The notes beneath the pieces are model-generated. The model did not search any database and was not told the DNA's origin. It saw only the letters and a program-made list of their open reading frames with translations. The position numbers and the translations under genes are program-made. DNA of 64,000 bases from JAGQSZ01 sp049647585 (GTDB lineage: Bacteria > Actinomycetota > Acidimicrobiia > Acidimicrobiales > Microtrichaceae): the NCBI GenBank assembly GCA_049647585.1, contig JBARXY010000026.1, forward strand, positions 166,209 through 230,208. Reading direction: 5' to 3'. Below are positions 16,890-25,185 of this stretch, in pieces (the stretch's first letter is position 1; each line of letters begins with the position of its first letter).

Positions 16890-17438
16890 CTACTCCTCGA
16901 ACGGCTTGTCGCATGCCGACCAGAGGCCGATCCCGTTCTGTCGGGCGATGCCCGCCGCCTTGCTGAACTGTTCTTCGTGTGAAACGTTCGGTGGGAACCT
17001 GTACTGATTGGCGTATCCGCTGGTGACCATCTCGAGGTTGACGAACAACCCGTCGCTAGCTCTGTACACATAGGCCAGCAGGCGTTCATAGCGGTCGCGG
17101 GCTTCCACGTCCCGTTTGAGCTGCACCTTGGTTCCGACCTTGAGCACTTCGGCCATGTGAGCAGACGCTTCTTTGCCGTAACACATGACCGGACGGCTCG
17201 GATCGACGCTCTCGGGCGTGTTGATCCCGATCAGTCGAACACGTTCTTCCTCTCCTTCGGACCTGACGACGATCGTGTCACCATCGACAACCCGAACAAC
17301 GGTGGCGTTGGGCTCGAGCGCGTAGCTGCCATCGTCAGCGGTCGAGGTTGAACAAGAAGTCAGGCCAATCGCAAAAGCCAGCGAGGCAACTACCACCCCG
17401 ATTATCTGAACGCCAACATTGCCTCGCGGAGTGGCCAC
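16890..17438 (-). CDS. Thermonuclease-family (SNase-like) lipoprotein
   Basis: About 182 residues. A lipoprotein signal (IIGVVVASLAFAIGLTSC, lipobox LTSC) predicts an exported, lipid-anchored protein. The staphylococcal-nuclease OB-fold follows: ATVVRVVDGDTIVV, ERVRLIGINTPES, YGKEASAHMAEVL, and VEARDRYERLLAYVY, with the catalytic Arg in RLIG and RDRYER and Asp in VDGDT. It should degrade DNA or RNA outside the membrane in a Ca2+-dependent way. Start: the GTG at 17438 is chosen because it gives a normal signal peptide; a GTG at 17582 would overlap the thiolase gene by about 90 bases. No strong ribosome site is visible. It lies 52 bases downstream of the thiolase on the same strand. Confidence 0.85.
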   Translation of the reverse strand: MATPRGNVGVQIIGVVVASLAFAIGLTSCSTSTADDGSYALEPNATVVRVVDGDTIVVRSEGEEERVRLIGINTPESVDPSRPVMCYGKEASAHMAEVLKVGTKVQLKRDVEARDRYERLLAYVYRASDGLFVNLEMVTSGYANQYRFPPNVSHEEQFSKAAGIARQNGIGLWSACDKPFEE

Positions 17439-17490
17439 CCCGGTTCTGGCAGCGCTGGTGCAACCCTGTGCGCGGTGACTTGCCGGTGGT

Positions 17491-18669
17491 TCAGACCCTC
17501 TGGAGGATGGTGCCAGTGCCAAGCCCGCCACCGCAGCACATGCTGACGAGGGCGTTGGTTCCATCGGTCTGCTCCAACTCATAAAGGGCCTTGGTCAGTA
17601 GGAAAGCACCCGTGGCACCAAGGGGATGGCCGAGCGCGATGGCTCCGCCATTGGGATTGGTCCGATCCATGTCCGCGCCCAGTTCTCGCGACCAGGCCAG
17701 AACGACTGATGCAAAGGCCTCGTTGATCTCGAACACGTCGATATCGCACATGGCCATGCCCGTCCTTGCGAGCAGACGCTTGGTGGCGTCGATCGGGCCG
17801 GTGAGCATCAGGACCGGATCCACTCCCACCAAGCAGGTGTCAACGACCCGCGCTCGGGGCGTGAGGCCGAGTTCCGATGCTTTCTCGGCGGACATGATCA
17901 GAACCGCCACAGCGCCGTCGGAGATCTGTGAGGCATTTCCAGCCGTGTGCACGCCATCTTCGCGACCGACGGGCTTCAGCGAAGCGAGCTTCTCCAGGGT
18001 CGTTGCACGAAGACCCTCGTCGCGGCTGACCGTCACGGTCTGATCGGTGGGGTTGCCCTCGGCGTCGCGAGCGGGTGCTTCAACGGGGGACACCTGGGAG
18101 TCGAACCTTCCCGCGTCCCACGCAGCGGCAGCACGCTGCTGTGAAAGAAGGCCGAATGCGTCGGTGTCGGCGCGGGTCACACCCCATTTGTCGGCGATGC
18201 GCTCGGCGCCTTCGAACTGTGATGTGAACTCGATCTGATCGAAGTAGGACGACGGAATCGGAACGCCGAGCCCGAGCTTCTTGGAACTGTTCGATCCGAT
18301 GGGAATCCGGCTCATCGACTCGACACCGCAGGCAATGGCAATGTCCACAACGCCCGACGCGACCAGTGCCGTGGCGATGTTGGTGGCTTGCTGGGACGAC
18401 CCACACTGGGTGTCCACAGTGGTTGCTGCGGTGCTGATGGGTAGACCTGCGCTCAGCCAAGCCGTCCTGGTGATGTTGTAGGACTGCTCGCCAACCTGGC
18501 TCACACATCCGCCTACGACCTGTTCGACGCTGTTCGGGTCGATGCCCGACTTGTTGATGAGGGCCATCAATGCGTGTTTGAGGAGGTCAGCCGGGTGCAC
18601 GGTGGACAGTGCGCCGTTGCGCTTGCCGATGGGAGTTCTGATGGCGTCAATGACTACAACTTCGGACAT
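17491..18669 (-). CDS. Thiolase-family acetyl-CoA C-acyltransferase
   Basis: A 392-residue thiolase, normal length. Cys89 in DTQCGSSQQA is the acylated nucleophile, NEAFASVV carries the conserved NEAF His-loop, GGAIALGHPLGATGA has the catalytic His, and CCGGGLGTG near the C-terminus has the second Cys. It would cleave 3-ketoacyl-CoA in beta-oxidation or condense acyl-CoAs. The substrate is not determined by sequence; resemblance is closest to actinobacterial FadA-type enzymes that work on fatty acids or steroid side chains. ATG at 18669 stands 6 bases after TAGGAT, supporting a leaderless transcript. No partner hydratase is adjacent. Confidence 0.92.
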   Translation of the reverse strand: MSEVVVIDAIRTPIGKRNGALSTVHPADLLKHALMALINKSGIDPNSVEQVVGGCVSQVGEQSYNITRTAWLSAGLPISTAATTVDTQCGSSQQATNIATALVASGVVDIAIACGVESMSRIPIGSNSSKKLGLGVPIPSSYFDQIEFTSQFEGAERIADKWGVTRADTDAFGLLSQQRAAAAWDAGRFDSQVSPVEAPARDAEGNPTDQTVTVSRDEGLRATTLEKLASLKPVGREDGVHTAGNASQISDGAVAVLIMSAEKASELGLTPRARVVDTCLVGVDPVLMLTGPIDATKRLLARTGMAMCDIDVFEINEAFASVVLAWSRELGADMDRTNPNGGAIALGHPLGATGAFLLTKALYELEQTDGTNALVSMCCGGGLGTGTILQRV

Positions 18670-18675
18670 ATTTCC

Positions 18676-18681
18676 ATCCTA
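18676..18681 (-). promoter_or_regulatory. Candidate -10 (TAGGAT) of the thiolase gene
   Basis: Minus-strand TAGGAT, a common actinobacterial -10 form, ends 6 bases before the ATG at 18669. No -35 match or Shine-Dalgarno sequence was seen. Confidence 0.55.
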
Positions 18682-18728
18682 TGCCTCGATCCCTGCCGGA
18701 AATCGAGCGGGGGATAGCGAGACTCGGC

Positions 18729-19058
18729 TCAGGCGGCGCTCTGGTGGCTGGTGGACTCGGCCGTGTCGGCAAGTGCCGATTCGACGTCATCGGTCACCAA
18801 TCCGCTTCCGGGGGTGAGTGTCAGCGCGGCACGACGGGCAGTGCGGGCCCGGTCAGCGAGCTCGTTGTCGCGACGGGCGATCCGCTGGGCCTCACGCTCG
18901 GCGACCCGTCGATCTGCCTCGTCGAGAGCTGCGAGGGCTTCACGGACGCCGATGCGACCGAGCTCTCGGGTCCGCTCGTCCAGGCGCCGGTACGGCTGGC
19001 TGGGTGCAGGCCGACCCTTGGTGTTCTGGGTATCCATCAATTTCAGCTGCGTGGTCAT
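18729..19058 (-). CDS. Small charged helical protein, unknown function
   Basis: A 109-residue protein with no recognised domain. The N-terminus (MTTQLKLMDTQNTKGRPAPSQPYRR) is polar; the middle (LDERTRELGRIGVREALAALDEADRRVAEREAQRIARRDNELADRARTARRAAL, about 26-80) is dense in Arg/Glu/Ala and looks like a long amphipathic or coiled-coil helix. The C-terminus is acidic and Ser-rich. The ATG at 19058 has TGGAG 3 bases upstream, and codon use resembles neighbouring genes, so it is likely real. It lies alone between the thiolase and the amidase, all on the minus strand. Confidence 0.6.
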   Translation of the reverse strand: MTTQLKLMDTQNTKGRPAPSQPYRRLDERTRELGRIGVREALAALDEADRRVAEREAQRIARRDNELADRARTARRAALTLTPGSGLVTDDVESALADTAESTSHQSAA

Positions 19059-19166
19059 GGCTCCAGTATGCGAACCGGGTGTGACAGTGAAACAACGGGT
19101 TCTACTACCCCCTGTGACCCCTCTTCTGAAGCGTCCATGTCAGAGCCAGGCGCACCTATTTCACCA

Positions 19167-19199
19167 GTTCCGTCGCGGTTCCGTGATGGTTCCGTCGCA
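19167..19199. repeat. Three 11-bp tandem repeats beside the amidase stop codon
   Basis: Units GTTCCGTCGCG (19167-19177), GTTCCGTGATG (19178-19188) and GTTCCGTCGCA (19189-19199) end 2 bases from the amidase stop codon. The rest of the 142-base gap between 19059 and 19201 shows no gene. Confidence 0.8.
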
Positions 19200-19201
19200 G
19201 C

Positions 19202-20599
19202 TCAACAGGGAGCGTTCGGAGCCACCAGAGGCCAGGGTCGCTCGGATTCCACGGCTGTTGCCAGGTCCAACAGAAGGGCGTCCTGGTGGTGTCGGGTACC
19301 GATCTGCATACCGACCGGCAGGCCGTTTATCTGTCCGACCGGAACCGAGATCGAAGGATTCCCGACGATGTTGTAGGGGATCGTCAGCGCTCCGTTGTTG
19401 CCCAGGTCTGCGGGCTTGCCTGCAACTTCCATGTTCATGGTCGTGGACGCCGGGAAAGCTACGTCGGGATTGGTGGCGCTGATTATGAAGTCCGCCTGTT
19501 CGAACGCGTCGGCCAGGGTTTCGTTCAACGCGGTGCGGGCAGTTTCGCTGTGGGCCATCATCTCCAGGGAAAACTTGCGTTGGGCTAACTGGATGCCGAA
19601 CGCGATCTCGTCAGTCAGCTGTTCCATGCATTCGGGAAGAAGATCTTCCAGGTCCGCATACAGCCCGGACAGGTTGCCCAGGGCCCATTCGAAGCCCATC
19701 GGCTTTATGGACAGGTCGATGTCGACCCGCTGCATACCGACGTCGTCCGCCAGCATCGAACCGGCCTCCTCGATCAGGTCTGCGACGACAGGGTTGACCA
19801 TTGCGGAGCCCAGATCGGGAATGATCGCGACCTTGGCGCCTCGCAAAGCTTCGAAATGTGTGCCCAGGTTCCTCTCCCATCCGTCGACCTTCGGCAAGGA
19901 GTACGGATCGTGGGCTTCATATCCGGCCGTCACGTCGTAGTACCGGGCGATATCGCGAATCGAGCGACACAGAACTCCGACGACGACGGTCATCGGATGG
20001 ATCAGGGTCTGCGGGCCACGTGGAATGCGTCCTGCAGTCCCCTTCATTCCGGGGAGGCCGTTGAAACCGGCCGGTATCCGGATCGAACCACCACCATCTC
20101 CACCCGATGCCAGTGTGAGCAGACCAGCGGCCACGGCCGCCGAACTACCACCGGATGAGCCGCCAGCGGTGCGACCGATCTGCCACGGGTTGTGGGTCAC
20201 GCCGTTTAGCTTTGTGACGCTGACGTTGAGGCCACCGAATTCGGATGCCGTAGTCATTCCCACCGGAACGATGCCGCCGTCGCTCTCGGCTCGGACAAGC
20301 ATGGTCTCTGTATGGCTCGCCTTGCGGTCAGCGAACACCAGAGAAGCTTCGGTGTTGGGCCAGCCGTCGTAGTGGCTCAATTCCTTGATGCCGAAAGGGA
20401 CTCCGCCGAAGGGCAGTTCGACGTCTGCATCCGCCGCCTTGGCCATCGCAGCGTCCGGGTCGAGGAACGAGAACGAGTTTGTTTCGCTCGAATCGATGGC
20501 TCTGAGTGTTGCCTCCAGTTCCTCGACCGGTGACCGTTCCCCGGCGCGGAACGCGTCAACGAGAGAACAGGCATCTCCCAGCCATGGTGAATCTGTCAT
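19202..20599 (-). CDS. Amidase-signature family enzyme
   Basis: A 465-residue serine amidase. The Ser-cisSer-Lys triad is visible: Lys72 in FGIKELS, cis-Ser148 in TAGGSSGGSSAA, and nucleophile Ser172 in GGDGGGSIRIPA, with spacing equal to known amidases. FNGLPGMKGTAGRIPR follows, and NIVGNPSISVPVG near the C-terminus is the usual closing motif. It hydrolyses a carboxamide to acid and ammonia; the substrate cannot be told. It is not the tRNA amidotransferase GatA, since gatB/gatC are absent and the C-terminal region differs. Start: ATG at 20599 has AAGGGGG 7 bases upstream; 27 extra codons upstream are rejected. Two close TGA-flanking repeats follow the stop. Confidence 0.9.
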   Translation of the reverse strand: MTDSPWLGDACSLVDAFRAGERSPVEELEATLRAIDSSETNSFSFLDPDAAMAKAADADVELPFGGVPFGIKELSHYDGWPNTEASLVFADRKASHTETMLVRAESDGGIVPVGMTTASEFGGLNVSVTKLNGVTHNPWQIGRTAGGSSGGSSAAVAAGLLTLASGGDGGGSIRIPAGFNGLPGMKGTAGRIPRGPQTLIHPMTVVVGVLCRSIRDIARYYDVTAGYEAHDPYSLPKVDGWERNLGTHFEALRGAKVAIIPDLGSAMVNPVVADLIEEAGSMLADDVGMQRVDIDLSIKPMGFEWALGNLSGLYADLEDLLPECMEQLTDEIAFGIQLAQRKFSLEMMAHSETARTALNETLADAFEQADFIISATNPDVAFPASTTMNMEVAGKPADLGNNGALTIPYNIVGNPSISVPVGQINGLPVGMQIGTRHHQDALLLDLATAVESERPWPLVAPNAPC

Positions 20600-20724
20600 T
20601 TTCCAAACCCCCTTGGCGCCATTTCGTCGACGCCGGCCGGACGATACTTCGATCCGAGCTCGCGGGTGACCGATGCTCACCCATCGGTGGACCTGGGCCG
20701 TCTCGCCGCTCTGAGCGCCCCCGA

Positions 20725-20730
20725 TAGGGT
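20725..20730 (+). promoter_or_regulatory. Candidate -10 (TAGGGT) of the thioesterase at 20737
   Basis: TAGGGT ends exactly 6 bases before the ATG at 20737. The next gene downstream has the identical hexamer at the identical distance. AGGG could also serve as a weak ribosome site. Confidence 0.5.
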
Positions 20731-20736
20731 CAAGCG

Positions 20737-21534
20737 ATGGACGCTGCAGAATTCCTTGGCCTGACCCGATCTGAAACGCCCATGCGCTGGTCGATGCCCA
20801 TCACATCCGGAATAGCCACGCGGGGTCATTTCATGTTCGGTGGCTGCGGCCTGGGTGCCGCAGTTTCCGCAATGGAGCACGAATGTGGACGACCTGTCGT
20901 CTGGGCGACGGCTCAATACCTCTCCTTCGCAATGATCGACCAGACGCTGGATCTCGACGTGAAGATCGCCGTCGAAGGCAGGATGACCAGCCAGGCCAGG
21001 GCCGTGGGGCATGTCGGCGACCGTGAGATCCTCACCGTCAACGCCGCACTCGGGTCCAAACCGATCGAATTCGATGAGCAGTGGCTGGACATGCCTGATG
21101 TTCCTGATCCGGATGACTGTCCGGTGCGGAGCGAGTTGATCGACGACTCGGACTCGATCATGAGTCGCTTCGACATGCGCTTGGCGCTCGGAACCTCGTG
21201 GGATGTCCTCGAAGGCAAGCCGGCACCCGGTGGACGGTCTGCAATGTGGGTCCAGATGCCTGATGTCGACATGTCGGCCGCAGCGATCGCGATTCTGGGG
21301 GACTATGTGCCGTTCGGGATTTCCCAGGCGCTTGGTGACTGGACCCCATCCAACAGTTTGGACAACACGATCAGGGTCCACCGTCTTGTTCCGACCGACT
21401 GGGTCTTGTGTGATGTGCGCATCGACTCGGTCAGCGCCGGCTTCGGTCACGGATCCGTTTACCTGTGGGCCCAGGACGGAACACTCCTCGCTACCGCAAG
21501 TCAGTCGGCTGTCATCCACAAGCCGCGGAGCTGA
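20737..21534 (+). CDS. TesB-like acyl-CoA thioesterase (double hotdog)
   Basis: A 265-residue protein. The N-terminal half has RGHFMFGGCGLGAAVSAMEHECGRPVVWATAQYLSFAMIDQTLDLDVKI, the first hotdog; the C-terminal half has SNSLDNTIRVHRLVPTDWVLCDVRIDSVSAGFGHGSVYLWAQDGTLLATASQSAVI, the second hotdog with the TesB-type 'SLDxxIxxH...QDGxLLAxxxQ' pattern. It should hydrolyse medium or long acyl-CoA. It resembles the protein at 10186 in fold but not closely in sequence. ATG at 20737 lies 6 bases after TAGGGT, so it is probably leaderless. Divergent from the amidase; the LLM gene begins 24 bases after its stop and has its own promoter-like hexamer. Confidence 0.85.
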   Translation: MDAAEFLGLTRSETPMRWSMPITSGIATRGHFMFGGCGLGAAVSAMEHECGRPVVWATAQYLSFAMIDQTLDLDVKIAVEGRMTSQARAVGHVGDREILTVNAALGSKPIEFDEQWLDMPDVPDPDDCPVRSELIDDSDSIMSRFDMRLALGTSWDVLEGKPAPGGRSAMWVQMPDVDMSAAAIAILGDYVPFGISQALGDWTPSNSLDNTIRVHRLVPTDWVLCDVRIDSVSAGFGHGSVYLWAQDGTLLATASQSAVIHKPRS

Positions 21535-21546
21535 CACCTGACCTAA

Positions 21547-21552
21547 TAGGGT
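21547..21552 (+). promoter_or_regulatory. Candidate -10 (TAGGGT) of the LLM gene at 21559
   Basis: TAGGGT ends 6 bases before the ATG at 21559, copying the arrangement of the preceding gene. The region is only 24 bases long, so this would be an extra promoter inside a likely cotranscribed pair. Confidence 0.45.
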
Positions 21553-21558
21553 CGAGAT

Positions 21559-22638
21559 ATGACAGGCGACAGTTCTTCAGGACAGACGAGTTCGAACAGC
21601 CCGGATCAGACCAACGTCGCTCCCAACGCCGGCCATCCAGGCCTTCCGCCGGGTCGGCGCTATGGCATGACCATCCCTTTCGATGGGGTTCCTCTCGCCG
21701 AGCAGGGCGACTGGATCCGCGAGCTTGCCGACCTTGGCTATACCGACGTGTGGTCATCGGAAGCCAACGGATCCGATGCCTTCACCCCATTGGCACTCGC
21801 TTCGGTATGGGCTCCATCGCTGCGTCTTGGCAGTGCCATCGTCCCCGCCTACACCAGGGGACCTGCACTTCTGGCACAGTCCGTCGCTGCGCTGAGCGAT
21901 GCCGCCCCCGGACGTGTGGCATTCGGTATCGGTACTTCCTCGAACGTCATCGTCGAGCGGTGGAACGGAATTGAATTCGACGAGCCCTACCGGCAGGTCA
22001 AGGACATGGTGACCTTCATCCGCGGTGCGCTCGCCGGCGAAAAGATGTCGGGCGAGTTCGGCAATTCGACCATCAACGGCTTCAAGCTCGGACTTCGTCC
22101 GGCCCAGCAGCCAGCGATCCTGATTGCGGCGCTTCGGGAAGGGATGCTCAAGCTCGCAGGCAGGCACGGCGATGGAGCAATCGTCAACTGGCTCTCGGCC
22201 GAGGATGTCTCGACCGTCGCCCCGATCGTCCAGAAGGCGGGAGGCGGCACCTCGGCCGATCCGGCCCGGGAGGTTGTGGCGCGAATTTTCGTGGCTCCCT
22301 CGATCGACCGCGAGGTGATTCTCAACGCCGGGCGGTTCGCCATTGCCTCATATCTGAACGTCCCCGTCTACGCGGCTTTCCACGACTGGATGGGCCGCGG
22401 GGAGCAACTCGCCGATATGTGGCGGCTCTGGAAGGAGGGCGACCGACAGGGTGCGCTCGGCGCGATTCCCGACAGCCTCGTCGATGAACTCATCATCTCG
22501 GGTACGCCGGAGGAATGTCGAGAGCACATCCAGCGCTATGTCGACAACGGGGTAACAACCCCTGCCTTGGCGATCCTGCCCTTTGGCTACGACGTCGACC
22601 GATACCGGCAGGCGATCCGAGACCTGGCGCCCAGCTAG
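21559..22638 (+). CDS. LLM-class F420-dependent oxidoreductase
   Basis: A 359-residue luciferase-like monooxygenase-fold enzyme. Motifs: RYGMTIPFDGVPLAEQGDWIRELADLGYTDVWSSEANGSDAFTPLALASVWAPSLRLGSAIVPAYTRGPALLAQSVAALSDAAPGRVAFGIGTSS, which is the conserved F420-binding core near residues 35-130, then FKLGLRPAQQPAILIAALREGMLKLAGRHGDGAIVNWL. Substrates of this class are diverse and cannot be inferred. The surrounding thioesterase and acyl-CoA ligase fit a lipid or xenobiotic oxidation context. The first 30 residues are Ser/Asn/Gln rich and probably disordered. Whether it uses F420 or FMN is inferred from the family's actinobacterial members. Confidence 0.88.
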   Translation: MTGDSSSGQTSSNSPDQTNVAPNAGHPGLPPGRRYGMTIPFDGVPLAEQGDWIRELADLGYTDVWSSEANGSDAFTPLALASVWAPSLRLGSAIVPAYTRGPALLAQSVAALSDAAPGRVAFGIGTSSNVIVERWNGIEFDEPYRQVKDMVTFIRGALAGEKMSGEFGNSTINGFKLGLRPAQQPAILIAALREGMLKLAGRHGDGAIVNWLSAEDVSTVAPIVQKAGGGTSADPAREVVARIFVAPSIDREVILNAGRFAIASYLNVPVYAAFHDWMGRGEQLADMWRLWKEGDRQGALGAIPDSLVDELIISGTPEECREHIQRYVDNGVTTPALAILPFGYDVDRYRQAIRDLAPS

Positions 22639-22640
22639 AC

Positions 22641-22662
22641 GCCTGACCCAGGCGCGTCAGGC
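22641..22662. terminator. Small hairpin between the convergent LLM and acyl-CoA ligase genes
   Basis: GCCTGAC (22641-22647) pairs with GTCAGGC (22656-22662), loop of 8 bases. It sits in the 18-base gap and overlaps the ligase stop codon. No U-tract follows. Confidence 0.4.
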
Positions 22663-24204
22663 CGTCGGTTCTACGGTCCTGCGAAGTGCAACTTTGTCCA
22701 CCTTGCCAGAGGCGTTGGTCGGCAGTGAGTCGGCCAGAAAGACCGCGCGCGGGCGTTTGAATCCGGCGATCCGGCCCTTGGTCCAACTGACGATCTCACC
22801 GGCGTCGGCATCTTCACTCGACGCCACGACGACGGCGCAGACCTTCTCTCCCCAATGTGGGTCGGGTAGGCCGACCACTGCGACCTGGGCGACATCAGGA
22901 TGGGTGCTCAGCAGGTCCTCGACCTCTCGCGACGACACGTTCTCGCCACCCGAGATGATCAGGTCCTTCTTTCGATCGACGACGTAGAGAAAACCCTCTG
23001 CGTCGACACGTCCGATATCCCCGGTGCGGAACCAACCGTCGAGCAGACTCCCTGACGATTCCTCCGGAGACTTCCAGTAGCCGTCACAGACCTGGTCGCC
23101 CCGCACGAGGATCTCGCCCGGTTGACCCGCCGTAACGTCCAAGTCGTCGAGGCCGACGATCCGCATCGCCACCAGAGGACCCGGGCGTCCAGCGGCAGCC
23201 AGAAGGTGAGGATCGGTGGTCCTCGCCCGTTCGTGATCCGCAGGGGTGAGAAACACTGCGTTGCCGCTCAGTTCGGTCATGCCGTAGCCCTGTGCCAGCC
23301 CGCAGCCCGGAAGCTCATGTTCGACCCGCAGGATCAGGTCGAGTGGCATCGAGGCAGCGCCATAGGAAACTTGGCGAAGGCTGGACAGGTCCGTCGAGGT
23401 CCGGTTCGGGTGATCGAGCAACATCGACAACATCGTCGGCGCGAGCGAGCAACTCGTCACCCGTTCCGACTCGATCAGCGACAGGACCTGAGCGGGGTCG
23501 AACCCGGGGACCAGAACAACCGGCCGCCTCCGAATGTGGCTGTGCAGAACGTTGTAGGCGGCAACATGGAACAGCGGGAAGGGAAACAGATAGACGTCGT
23601 CGTCGGCGAGTGGGCGGGCTACAGCGGTGTTCATGACCGCGCTGATTAGGCTCCGATGTGTGAGTACTGCACCCTTGGCCCTTCCCGTCGTACCCGAGGT
23701 GTGAATCAGCCAGGCGCAGTCGGAATCGGTCCCCAGGCGCGCGCCCCCATTCCTGTTCGACCCGTCCGGTCCCACATCCGACGGGTTGAGCATCGAAGCG
23801 AAGAAGTTCTCGAGCAGCTCCGTTTCGATGGCCGAGTTCTTGATAATCGCATCGAACTCCTTCGTGCCGCTCAGCTTGGTGAGCTGTCCGGAGCTTGCGA
23901 GCACAAGGACTGGCTCGGTGGCGCGGATCAGCTCGGCAATCTCGGATGGGGTGTGGCGCGTGTTGGCGAATGTCGCAACCGTCCCAGCCAATGGGAGGGC
24001 GTAGAGGGCGGCGACCATCGCCGGTGAATTCTCCGAAATTATGACGACCCGGTCACCTCGACTCGTGCGCCGACCGATCGCCCCGGCCATTGCGGTGACC
24101 TGATTCCACATCTCGGCGAAGGTCCAGGTGTGACCGTCGCTCAGCAGTGCGGGCCTATTCGGCTGGGCGCTCGCTGCGAACTCGATGATCTCGTGGAGGA
24201 ACAT
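22657..24204 (-). CDS. Fatty-acyl-CoA ligase (AMP-forming, FadD-like)
   Basis: A 515-residue member of the ANL family that activates a carboxylic acid to acyl-AMP and then acyl-CoA. Motifs: WLIHTSGTTGRAKGAVLTHRSL (P-loop A3), GYGMTELSGNAVFLT (A5), GWFRTGDIGRVDAEGFLYVVDRKKDLIISGGENVSSREVEDLL (A7-A8 hinge), and the C-terminal Lys in LPTNASGKVDKVALR. Length is typical. It starts 5 bases after the stop of the upstream SDR gene, so the two form an operon. ATG at 24204 is preferred; 22 further codons are open upstream but lie in the SDR gene. Substrate unknown. Confidence 0.9.
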   Translation of the reverse strand: MFLHEIIEFAASAQPNRPALLSDGHTWTFAEMWNQVTAMAGAIGRRTSRGDRVVIISENSPAMVAALYALPLAGTVATFANTRHTPSEIAELIRATEPVLVLASSGQLTKLSGTKEFDAIIKNSAIETELLENFFASMLNPSDVGPDGSNRNGGARLGTDSDCAWLIHTSGTTGRAKGAVLTHRSLISAVMNTAVARPLADDDVYLFPFPLFHVAAYNVLHSHIRRRPVVLVPGFDPAQVLSLIESERVTSCSLAPTMLSMLLDHPNRTSTDLSSLRQVSYGAASMPLDLILRVEHELPGCGLAQGYGMTELSGNAVFLTPADHERARTTDPHLLAAAGRPGPLVAMRIVGLDDLDVTAGQPGEILVRGDQVCDGYWKSPEESSGSLLDGWFRTGDIGRVDAEGFLYVVDRKKDLIISGGENVSSREVEDLLSTHPDVAQVAVVGLPDPHWGEKVCAVVVASSEDADAGEIVSWTKGRIAGFKRPRAVFLADSLPTNASGKVDKVALRRTVEPTA

Positions 24205-24209
24205 CGCAG

Positions 24210-25058
24210 TCAGTCGCCGGAGATTGCGGCATCGAGTTTGGCCTGCATTCGACGCATCGAACGCAGCCACCGTTCTCGGTCGTTGGCTCTGGCCTGTTCG
24301 TAGGCGGCAACCTCGACGTGGGGAAGAATCAGGAAACGTCCATCGGCGAGCGCATCCATGACGGATTCCGCCACTTCAGATGGCTCCAGAATTCGCTGGG
24401 CCTTGACGACCTCGAGAGCCAACTGGTCCTCGGGTAGCAGGGGAGGGGCCCCGTTTCCTTCTGCGAGTTCGGGGAACAACAGCGGGGTTCTGACTCCTTG
24501 GGGGCACAGACACGAGACCGTCACGCCACGGTCGCCATAGGTGATCGACAACCATTCGGCCAACGCCACTGCACCGTGTTTTGTGACGCTGTAGGGGGCG
24601 TCGCCCAGGTTGCTCAGCAGCCCGGCGGCCGAAGCAGTGATGACCATCCGTCCCTCGCCACGCTCCAGCCAGCCGGGCAACAGAGCCCTGGCGGCGTAGA
24701 CGTGCGCCATGACGTTGACGTCGATTATCCGCTCCCAGACGACGTCGTCCGCGTAGACCCCGGCACCGGTTCCGATTCCTGCGTTCCCCACGAACAGGTC
24801 GACCTGACCTTCCCTCTCAATGGTCGCCCCGATCAGCCCGGCGAGTTCACCCTCGTCGGTGACATCGAGCCCGACCGGATGTACCGCGAGCGCTGGATGG
24901 CCTTCCGCGATTCGATCTGCGACACGTCGCGCTGATGCCTCGCTCAGGTCGACGATGGTCAGCGAACGCGGTTGCTCCTGAGCGAAGCGCTCACAGAGGG
25001 CCGCTCCTATCCCGCTGCCCCCGCCGGTGACGATGATGACTTTGCCATTCAGTTCCAT
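24210..25058 (-). CDS. Short-chain dehydrogenase/reductase (SDR)
   Basis: A 282-residue classical SDR. The NAD(P) site TGGGSGIGAALCERF is at residues 11-25; NAGIGTGAGV, ITASAAGLLSNLGDAPYSVTKHGAVAL supply the catalytic Ser-Tyr-Lys, and VSCLCPQGVRTPLL is the PG motif equivalent. VDLSEASARR after the second strand has Asp, favouring NAD over NADP (inference). It probably reduces or oxidises a hydroxyl or carbonyl on an acyl or terpenoid substrate. The start ATG at 25058 has no clear ribosome site; upstream reading to 25244 would overlap the LLM gene. The downstream ligase follows after 5 bases. Confidence 0.9.
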   Translation of the reverse strand: MELNGKVIIVTGGGSGIGAALCERFAQEQPRSLTIVDLSEASARRVADRIAEGHPALAVHPVGLDVTDEGELAGLIGATIEREGQVDLFVGNAGIGTGAGVYADDVVWERIIDVNVMAHVYAARALLPGWLERGEGRMVITASAAGLLSNLGDAPYSVTKHGAVALAEWLSITYGDRGVTVSCLCPQGVRTPLLFPELAEGNGAPPLLPEDQLALEVVKAQRILEPSEVAESVMDALADGRFLILPHVEVAAYEQARANDRERWLRSMRRMQAKLDAAISGD

Positions 25059-25079
25059 GCCGACAATTCCATTCTGTCC

Positions 25080-25147
25080 AACGATCTTCTGTGGGCCGTG
25101 GCCCACTTGGTCGGGGGGTCTTCTTTTGGTCGTGGCCCGCTCGGTCG
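25080..25147. repeat. 34-bp imperfect tandem repeat downstream of the LLM stop
   Basis: Two copies (about 25080-25113 and 25114-25147) share TCTTCT....GGTCGTGGCCC-type blocks. They lie between the SDR start at 25058 and the LLM stop at 25186, in the otherwise empty 127-base gap. Confidence 0.6.
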
Positions 25148-25185
25148 GTGCCGCCCTTGGTTGGAGCGTCGTCCTGCTCGACCGC